64,000 nt of DNA from Taxillus chinensis (lineage: Eukaryota; Streptophyta; Magnoliopsida; Santalales; Loranthaceae), in contig CM042088.1 in assembly GCA_023512835.1 (NCBI GenBank), positions 14,934,078 through 14,998,077 of the forward strand. Direction: 5' to 3'. The stretch's first letter is position 1; each line of letters starts with the position of its first letter. The notes under the pieces are model-generated. The model was given only the letters and a program-made list of their open reading frames with translations. It was not told the origin of the DNA and searched no databases. This document shows positions 56,204 to 64,000 of the stretch, piece after piece. The position numbers were made by a program, and so were the translations under genes.

Positions 56204-59142
56204 TGTTGGACCCCATTTTGTCCGGATTGGACATACTAATCCCATTTGATATACCTTTCTGCCCATGCCATATACCTTGTTGAACAGGTCCACAATGATC
56301 CCATACTTCCAAGGAATGGTTCGGAATTGATGTTAGCCCCCATTTGCACGAGATGGATACAACTGACACGGACGGGGGAGTCCAAAATTAATGACTTCTG
56401 CTACAAATCCTTGAAGCGCCCCAGGACCTACACCAGGTGATAGAGGAAAAAATTTGGAGAATAACGCACTTGACCGAGCTCAAATCAGACTTAAAATGAA
56501 GAAGTTATGGCCAAAACAACTTTCGTTGGAAAAAGTCAAATTTGCCAAAAGACGGTCAATGCCCCTAGTCAAACTGCCTGAAAAAGTGATCATGCGAAAT
56601 TCTTCAAAGCTTCAATTTAGGCGAATACGGATCTCCCCAAACAATCCCTGGAAAGTTATCCATTTTTGCATTTTAGGTGAAGGGTAAGAAGGTAATTAAA
56701 AGTTAAAAAACAAAAAAAAAAACTTCGGGGTTGACCGTTGACCGTTGACCTGCCGACACTTCGACCCATTGACCTTCGAAGCCCCGAAGCGTCAAAGCCT
56801 CGAAGCCTCGAAGCCCCGCTGCCGACACTCCGACCTTCGACTCGCCCTTCGGCCCTTCAACCCTGGACACTCGAAGCCTATAAACCTTTGACCTGCCGAC
56901 ACTCCGACCTTCGAACCTTGACCTGCAATGCCTGTAAGCCTTGGACCCATTGACCGTTGACCTTTGACCTGCCCACACTTCGACCCGTTGACTATTGACT
57001 TTTGACCCACCGAAGCTTCAACCCTGCCGACACTTCGACCTGCCGACACTTCGACCCTGCCGACATTTTGACCCTTTGCCTTTTGACCGTCGCTGATGGC
57101 TTTTCTCGCTGGCTTCGTTTTTTCTCGCTGGTTGTTCACGAGACCTATTTTATGCGCTGGCCATCTGACAAAGAATTATTTTCGGAATACCTGTCGGTCA
57201 CATGTGCTAAACGAAAACATTAAAAAAGGCAATCACGAGCTGCAAGTCGCCAGACCACCCGACAGATCGCACGAGACCTGGACAAAAATAAGGAAATCAA
57301 TAATACAGCATTAAATGCTGCAATTAATGACAGTCCAGCCAAAAAATTTCTGCAGCCCGTTAAGATGCAGTCTTCAATTCCTGTGCAAAAAAAAAAAAAA
57401 GGGGGGGGGATCGATCATTGAAAAAAACTCGCTACCACTACACCCCTGACCGTATCATCAAAAAATGCCCTGACCTCCTCCTCCAAAAAAAAAAAAACAC
57501 CCAGGAAAAAAACACGGACAGCCATCATCGTTGGAAAAAACTTGCTACCATTCCTCATCCCAGACAAGCAAAGAGAGATTCAAAACCCAGGAAAAAGAGA
57601 GAGATTCAAAACCTAGAAAAGAGAGGATTACGTCCAGCCTTTTCGGACTATTCTGCTAGTCCGTATATCCAATCTTTTCGCCATTTTGCTAGTCTTTTTG
57701 AGATTCAAAACCCAAACCCAAGAAGATCGCCCGGCTTTTTCTCGCTATTCAAGCAATCAAAATCGCCCCTTCATCCTCATCCCCTCTTTCTCGTTATAGT
57801 TATCTTTCTCTCGGTAAAAGAAAAAACACAAAAACAACTCCAACTTCACCCTCTCTTTTCGCATTTTCATCAAACAAAAAAAAAAAACACAAAAGACACC
57901 AATCCTTTTCCAGTCCCCTATTTCTCACGCCCACCTTCCTTATTTCCAGTCACCAAAAAATCTCAAACCCAAAAAATACATCACTCCAATCTTCAAATAC
58001 CAAGAAATCCTCCTCACAAAGCTCGCCGTCAGATTTGTTGGTTCTAAGCAAGTGATTATGAGTGCCGACAGGAGCTCAAACGGAAGATTGGTGTTGCAGG
58101 CCCCAAAGTCGGTTCAGCCCTTATTTCTTCATTACTTTTCAGCTTACTTACATTAATATTTGATGTAATTCTTAATATTTCCTTATATTTCTTTTTCTTT
58201 TACTTGTTGCATTGTGTTTTTCTTGTATTTCCCTTTCCTTTGTATATGTGTATGTTGTAATATGTAAAGTATAGCAAACAAAAAAAAAGCAAAGAAAGAA
58301 AAAGAGAGAGAGCAAAGGGAGGCATGAAGAAAAAGAAAAGAAAGAAAAAGAGTGGGTCGTTTTGATTTATGGATGTCATAATCACACACATCACTTTATA
58401 TGTTATTGTGTTAGTTTCAAAGTTTTATCCTTGCAAGAAAAAACATTTTCAAAACCACAAAAAAAAAGAGGGAAAAGAAAGCATCTAAAAAAATGCACGT
58501 TTCCATATTTAGGAGTTCCAATTCCATTTAAAACACAAAGCAGAAAAAAACATGTTTTACCTTGCAAAAACAAAAAAAAAAGACAAAAGAAGCAAAACCA
58601 AAACAAAACGTTTTTTACAAAACATAAAAAACAAAAAAAAAAGTTTTCTAACCCAAAAAACCAAAAAAAGAGAAAATAAAAAACCAGTTTTCAGGACTTA
58701 AATTTCCAAAAGAAAAAAACCAAAACCAACATCAACCCGTAGGATCTCATTCTTCACTTCAAACAAAAACCCAAAACTTTTAGGATTCCCTTTAGGGATT
58801 TAGGGTAAATCAATTTTAACCGTAACTTTGACAAATAACTTAGCCAAATAAAAATCATAGACTCTTTAGGAAACTTAACCTAGTCATGGCAGTACAAATA
58901 AAATAAAAACCTCCTCCTCCTAAATTAGATACTGAAAGGGCGCTGTAGGGGTGCTAATCCTTCCCTACACGTAACCAACTCCCGAATCCTTCTCTGATAA
59001 CGCAGACCACACATTTAAACTATTCAAAGTAGAGGGTATCCAACTGTACCCCAAAAACAGTTGGTGGCGACTCTAAAATTTCTCACCATTGGTCTAGTTT
59101 GAGCTCACCCCAAATGGGCCCGGACAAAAACCAGTGATGACA
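56204..59142 (+). repeat. 5' LTR of the right Ogre/Tat element, 2.94 kb
   Basis: It starts TGTTGGACCCCATTTTGTCC and ends CCAGTGATGACA, two bases before the primer site. After 56710 it is dominated by TTGACC/CGACACTTCGACC repeats, then an A-rich, homopolymer-laden stretch (57385-58700), then a unique end with GTTGGTGGCGACTCTAAAAT at 59070-59090, a near copy of the LTR/primer junction. The 209-codon frame at 57418-58047 is Lys/Pro-rich and I do not regard it as a gene. Confidence 0.82.
56732..57085 (+). repeat. degenerate TTGACC / CCGACACTTCGACC tandem region in the LTR
   Basis: Words such as GTTGACCTGCCGACACTTCG and CCTCGAAGCC recur with a loose 14-30 bp spacing. The left Ogre LTR ends at the window edge in the same TTGACCGTTGACC motif. 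Confidence 0.75.
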
Positions 59143-59144
59143 GC

Positions 59145-59162
59145 TGGCGACTCTGCTGGGGA
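59145..59162 (+). other. primer binding site, tRNA-Arg type
   Basis: TGGCGACTCTGCTGGGGA begins two bases after the LTR end. It is complementary to the 3' end of a plant tRNA-Arg (ACG type) except for two positions, as I recall that tRNA. tRNA-Arg priming is known for Ogre/Tat. Confidence 0.7.
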
Positions 59163-59764
59163 TTTTAAGAATGAACACTTTAGAGAGTTAGGTCTAAAAC
59201 TAGGATGAGGAGGTTATTTTTAATTATACTGTTGTATATATTTAACTGTTGTGCTAAGTTGTTTTTTCCTAGATATTTATTTCTTTTTTACAGTTGTCAT
59301 TTATCTTTAAACTATGATTTATTTATATGCTTTAACTACCATAATAGTGTGATTTACTGCTTTCCATACTTGTCGCATCCGTGCATAACCCTATACCCGG
59401 GTTTAGCACAATTTAGGTTAGCGAGGTTCAGTACAGTCCCCAACGCGTTGATCATTATCCGCAATGGGGCCTCGGACTCCTCACTCAAGCTTGAGGTTCT
59501 TTTAAGGCACGTCCTTTTAAAACCCCCTCCGGTAAATCCCATGGTGTATGGAGCCCTCTATTGAGGAAGTTTGGGAACCAACGAATAAGATAGGTGTAGC
59601 AATAAAAGCCCATCAGGGGCATTGACCCACATTTTGTTTGCTCATTCCATGCCATGCTAACCTTTTTTACTATTGGTTTATTCTTTATCCTGTCTAACTG
59701 CCTTGATATATATTAACCTGTCATCCTAACCTGTTATCATGCATAACATGACATTCATGTAGGC
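59163..59764 (+). other. 5' leader of the right Ogre/Tat element
   Basis: Non-coding between primer site and ORF1. Contains ACCCTATACCCGGGTTTAGC, with no supported gene. Confidence 0.5.
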
Positions 59765-60600
59765 ATGGAAACTTTCGATCATCTCCTAAAAGGCCCTCAG
59801 GACAAGGAGTGTCGCGATGGTGGCCCAAGCATCTCGAAGACATTCAACTTCGCCTTGGGGATTTTCCGCCAGGAGAAGCCTACAAGGCAGAACATGTTAT
59901 CATAGAAGATCAAGTGGACTACACTAAGGAGATACGAGACAATATGGAGGCGTGGTCCGACGAAAGGAAAAGCATATACATACAACGGTTTGGGGATTTG
60001 CTCCATGTGACCGAGCCATCGGCCGATAAGGATATGCTTGGGGTAGCCATATATTTCTAGGAGTCTCGACGGCGGTGCTTTGACTTCAATAGCATAAATC
60101 TTGTTCCCACCATAGAAGAATACAAAAGATTATTGGATATCCCCGTAGAAAACAAAATGAAGATCTATCTACCGGAGCCCAGACGATCATATCGAAGGGC
60201 CTTTGCTGAGATAATGGGAAAGCCGGTATGGGACTCACCGACACCACAACCTATGGTGGGCGGGAATATCTTTCATGGGACGCAATCAAAGAAATGATAT
60301 AGACCGCAACGAAGCGGGGCACACAGACCGCTTACACTAGCTATATATGGGCTAGTCATTTTCCCAAGGATACTAGCCCACATCGATGGAGCAATTGTAG
60401 ATTTGGTCCAGCAGGTGCTCAAAGGATGTGAAGGCTATCCTCCAGGAGAATCAGACTTTAAGGCAGCAGATCCAGAGGCTGAAGCATCTCCAGAAGGAGC
60501 TCTTCAAAGGCTGCAAGCTGAGGGAAAAACAGATCGAGACCATAATGAAGCGAGAGGAGGAAGCGGGTGAACGACCACCCTAGAGAAAGAGGCGCCGTGC
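59765..60600 (+). pseudogene. ORF1 of Ogre/Tat element, frame-broken
   Basis: The ATG at 59765 (METFDHLLKGPQDKE) shifts frame early. The 83-residue frame at 59809-60060 (DQVDYTKEIRDNMEAWSD, FGDLLHVTEPS) runs into a TAG. After it come RRRCFDFNSINLVPTIEEYK and RRAFAEIMGKPV. Near 60430-60600 a Gln/Lys/Glu-rich stretch (RQQIQRLKHLQKELFKGCK) looks like a coiled coil. This fits the extra ORF that Tat-lineage elements carry before gag. Its function is not known. Confidence 0.75.
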
Positions 60601-60889
60601 TCCTTAGGAGATGACTGGAAGTTTGCTTTAAGATCATGTAGCAATAGCCTTCATTTGACATGGCATTTCGCATTGTATGTTTGTATTGAGTGTTTGTATT
60701 ATGTATTTTGTTTGCAATAAAGTTGTTTGTTTCTTTAACCCTCCGCACATACATTCATGCATACATGCATATCAAAGGAAAAATCAAATAAAACTTCCCT
60801 TGTACCCAGGTCGGTAGCTGCCTTTCTACGGGATTGCGCACTCTTACAACCTTAGATCCCGGCACAATCAAATACCACGGTCATAGCCG
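60601..60889 (+). other. ORF1-gag spacer
   Basis: A non-coding AT-rich stretch. Nothing is recognised. Confidence 0.45.
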
Positions 60890-63178
60890 ATGGCAAAAGA
60901 AATAGAGAATAGACCCATGGGGTTGGAACAGTCCATAACAAACCCTACAGGGCAAATGTTTGCAATTATGGAAATGCTCACAAAATTGACTAAGGAAGGA
61001 GGAAGAACCCCGACAGGGGGGAACTCTCAATCACCACCAAGAGCAGGGGCAAGAAGCGGTTCAACCGCCCAATCCGGCCCCTAGCCAGGCACCCACCTAT
61101 CATCCTTGCTATGGCACAACCTCCAACTCCAAATCAAACTCATTTCACTATGCCCGCACCGGGAAATGTAATGGAAGCGATGGGTTCCCTAGCTCCTCAG
61201 GAAAATATTGAGTCTCCCGCTCTACGCCGACTCGAGGAAAGATTGAAAGCCGTAGAAGGCATGGACAGCTATGGCATGACCAGCCCACAAGACTTATGCT
61301 TAGTCCTTAGAGTGGTGCTACCGCCAAAATTCAAAATGCCAAAGTTTGAAAAGTTCAACGGGACCCGATGTCCCAGGACACATCTGGCCATGTATTGTCA
61401 AAAGATGGCTGCTTATGCTGGTGAAGACAAGCTCCTCATGCATTGTTTCCAAGAAAGCCTAACCGGGGCATCCCTTCGCCGGTACTTTCAACTAAATGGA
61501 AACCGCATCAAGACATGGAAAGAATTAGCTACTTCCTTCTTGGCATAGTACAAACATGTCACCGAGCTGGCGCTGGATCGATTAACCCTGCAGTCCATGG
61601 AAAAGGGATCCGAGGAGAATTTCAAAGATTATGCACGAAGATGAAGAGAGGCCGCTGTGGAGGTCCAACCTCCTCTTACCGAAAGAGAACTCACCACTCT
61701 TTTTATCAACACACTAAAAGGCGTATACTACGAGAAGTTGGTAGGTAACGTCTCTAACGACTTTGCAGACTTGGTTGCATCCGGTGAACGTGTAGAAAGT
61801 GGAATTAAAGGTGGAAAGCTAAAGGGTGATGCGGCCGAGGCATCAAAACAGTTTTCAACCACCAGCAAAGAAGAAGAAAAATGAGAGCAACCTGGTATAC
61901 CAAGCACACCAGTCAATACAACCAACATTCTACCAAGCGCCAGGATGCTATAGAGGGTCACCGGTAGCTGCTTATGCTGCACTTGCTCCATCTCCCCAAT
62001 TCATGTCATACCTGCCGCAAGGAGGGGTCCCATTTCCATACTCAATGGTACCTAACTCATTTCAACCAAGAGCGCCATACCCAGAGCAACCAAGGCCGGC
62101 AACTCAGGAAGGACCAGGAGCCTCATTCCAAGGACAGGGGCAACCGAGGGCCCAGACCTAGCAAGCAGGAGCGAATTAGGCTTCCCGTCGACCACGACAA
62201 GAGTTTGATCCAATTCCAATGACTTATGCGGAATTATACCCCAAACTCTTAGAGGCAAGGATGGTAACCCCTATACCCTTGGGAGAAATAAAGACTCCTC
62301 CCCCCGGCCTGGGTACAAGCCGGATGCCAGTGTGAATATCACGTAGGTGGAGCTGGTCATGATATTCAGAATTGTATAACATTCAAAAGGAAGGTTCAGG
62401 CGTTGAAGGATGCAAAGTGGCTGGATTTTTCCACACCGACCGGGACACCAAATGTGAACAAGAATCCGCTTCCCGAACATTCCCATGTCGTGACCAATAT
62501 CCAACGTAAGGACGGCTAGAGAAGGTTTCACAAATACGAATGGAGAAAAGCTATTTGTTTAACCTACTGCAGGAATATGGATATATACTTGCTCCCGATG
62601 CATTGAAGACAGAGAAGAGGGACAGAGTTGGAGAAACAATGCCTTTATCACAAAATGTCACGGGGGCATGACATCGAACACTGTAGCGAGTTTGCTAGCC
62701 TGGTACAAAAGCTCATGGACCAAAGGATGATCGAATTCTCAAGAGGAGGAACGGACAACCAAAGCCACATGATCCAAGGAGATGATTCGCACAAATCGCC
62801 ATGGGTGCCAACACCCCTTGTCTTGAACGTTAAGGCTCCGGAGATCCCGCCTATCGCCACATGGAATCAAGCCTCTCACTATCTATGCCTCAAGTCTCGT
62901 GCTAGACAAGGGGGAGAGAACCAAAATCCCACAATTACCACATGGAATTGCACTTCTCACCATAGGTGTTCCTGCTCCTTTCCCCTATAAGACCGATAAG
63001 GCAGTCCCATGGAACTACATTGCGAAATAGTTCGGGGGAACCGCAGGCGAGAGAAGATAACTAGGAGTGGTAAGGCTTATGCCCCCCGATATGGCTAACA
63101 AAGCAAGGAAGGAAAAAGTCGTAGAACCAGACATTGAGCCAACGCAGAGGCAACAAAGAAAGAAGCATCGATCACTAA
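60890..63178 (+). pseudogene. gag of the right Ogre/Tat element, frame-broken
   Basis: The start is at 60890 (MAKEIENRPMGLEQSITNPT), followed by a stop at 61082-61084. The main frame 61111-61548 has LPPKFKMPKFEKFNGTRCPR and HLAMYCQKMAAYAGEDKLLM, SLTGASLRRYF, the capsid motif of Tat elements. After a TAG the homology goes on (YKHVTELALDRLTLQSMEKG, ELTTLFINTLKGVYYEKLVG). A Pro/Gln-rich tail (61826-62161) and CCHC-like CEYHVGGAGHDIQNC near 62330 follow. A second similar motif, CLYHKMSRGHDIEHC, lies near 62640. Ogre/Tat gag normally leads straight into protease. Confidence 0.82.
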
Positions 63179-64000
63179 AAAAGAGACATTGGAATTCCTA
63201 AAGCTCATGAAGCGAGTGAGTATAATATTGTGGATCAGCTAAGTCGACAACTGGCTCGCATCTCATTGCTCTCATTAATGATGGATTCCCAACCTCACCG
63301 TGAAGCACTATTGAAAGTCCTGAGCCAAGCCTACGTTCCTCCGACCGTCTCAGTGGCAAATGTTGATGGAATCGCCAGTAACCTCATCATGAACAACGTC
63401 ATTAGCTTTGGAGATGATGAGCTACCCCAAGAAGGAAAGGGGCACATAAAAGCTCTGCACATCACGGTCAAATGCAAGGAGCACACTATAGCCCGTGTAC
63501 TCATTGACAACGGTTCGGCCTTGAACATTATGCCCTTGCATATACTGCAGCAATTTCCAATTGACGCGTCCTATATACGTCCTTGTACGATGAAGGTACG
63601 GGCATTCGATGGAGGAAAGCGTAACGTGGTGGGAACTCTGGATCTTCCACTCATGATTGGGCCAACTACTTTTACGGTGGAATTTCAGGTGATGGACATC
63701 ACGCCATATTACATTGTTTGTTGGGAAGACCCCTGGATCCACATGGCGGGAGTGGTGCCATCAAGTCTCCACCAGAAGATGAAGTTTGTAATGGGGGACC
63801 AGCTCATCTGCATCTCTGGAGAGACAAGTTTCCTCGTCAACAAACCTACATCAGTTCCTTATATTGAAAGTAACAAAGATGTGCCAGAATGCTCCTATCG
63901 GGCTTTTGAGATGGTGAATGTCGTTCGCCCCGGACCATCGTCTCTCGAAGGCGCAAAAATGGTTGCAGCCACTATGATCAAACAGGGTACAAACCGGGGC
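63179..64000 (+). CDS. aspartic protease of Ogre/Tat element, open to the window end
   Basis: An uninterrupted frame from after the TAA at 63176-63178 to 64000, without an own ATG at its start, as expected inside a polyprotein. EYNIVDQLSRQLARISLLSL leads to the active site ARVLIDNGSALNIMPL (Asp codon 63506-63508). RAFDGGKRNVVGTLDLPLMI and FQVMDITPYYIVCWEDPWIH follow, where the usual LLGRPWIH has become CWEDPWIH. Next, VPSSLHQKMKF is typical of Tat proteases. The RT that should follow lies outside the window. Confidence 0.83.

Larger units (their letters stand above)
56204..64000 (+). mobile_element. Ogre/Tat-type Ty3 retrotransposon, 5' part
   Basis: In order: a 2.9-kb LTR, a tRNA-Arg-type primer site, an extra ORF1 upstream of gag, gag with a CCHC-type motif, and protease. 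The window ends inside the protease-RT joint. A long LTR and an extra ORF between primer site and gag are marks of the Ogre/Tat lineage. The LTR start is homologous to that at 1-492, in the opposite orientation. The coding part has scattered stops and frame changes. Confidence 0.88.

Noticed and set aside
57418..58047. 209-codon frame as a gene
   Set aside because: It lies inside the Ogre LTR, is rich in Lys/Pro/Ser because of homopolymers, and shows no domain.
1..64000. species identification
   Set aside because: Retrotransposon families of these lineages occur across angiosperms; nothing in the window points to one species.

Overview
The window is a heavily repeat-laden stretch of plant nuclear DNA, almost certainly from an angiosperm with a large, transposon-rich genome. 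Every coding signal I can identify belongs to LTR retrotransposons: Ty3 lineages Ogre/Tat, Athila and Tekay/Del-type chromovirus, plus a copia-type LTR element. I find no convincing host gene, tRNA, rRNA or CRISPR array. The species cannot be determined from this sequence alone.

Layout from left to right. (1) 1-5297: the 3' end of an Ogre/Tat element on the minus strand (LTR, polypurine tract, a 38-bp tandem array, integrase, archaeal-type RNase H, reverse transcriptase). (2) 5298-16023: a chromovirus-type LTR on the plus strand, split by a complete Tekay-type element on the minus strand (6442-15916) with two ~2.0 kb LTRs and gag-protease-RT-RNase H-integrase-chromodomain. (3) 16024-30728: a composite. 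It holds TTCGAC-rich repeats, an Athila gag-pol block on the minus strand, a plus-strand unit encoding a plant-transposon-type protein with a C-terminal Ulp1/C48-like peptidase, another chromovirus LTR, and a 1.13-kb palindrome made of two Athila LTR heads. (4) 30729-51646: two copia-type LTRs in opposite orientation. The plus-strand one is split by an 18.4-kb tandem chromovirus array (LTR-internal-LTR-internal-LTR, 31602-50033) with a perfect CTTAC target duplication. The first LTR of that array holds a solo LTR of the 6442-15916 family. (5) 51893-56203: a second Ulp1-like gene on the minus strand, upstream of a copia-type polypurine tract and LTR. (6) 56204-64000: the 5' part of an Ogre/Tat element on the plus strand (2.9-kb LTR, tRNA-Arg-like primer site, ORF1, gag, protease), running off the window. 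Its LTR is homologous to the one at the left edge but inverted.

Almost all gag-pol frames are broken. Much of the difference between otherwise near-identical copies falls at CAG/CTG (CHG) trinucleotides and is not C-to-T. That suggests consensus or base-calling error at methylated CHG sites rather than biological decay, so the 'pseudogene' calls in the young elements are provisional. The biologically most interesting signal is the same two-domain gene (plant-transposon-type N-terminus plus Ulp1-like cysteine peptidase) in two different LTR-element contexts, one of which keeps a complete His/Asp/Gln/Cys set in an open 412-codon frame.
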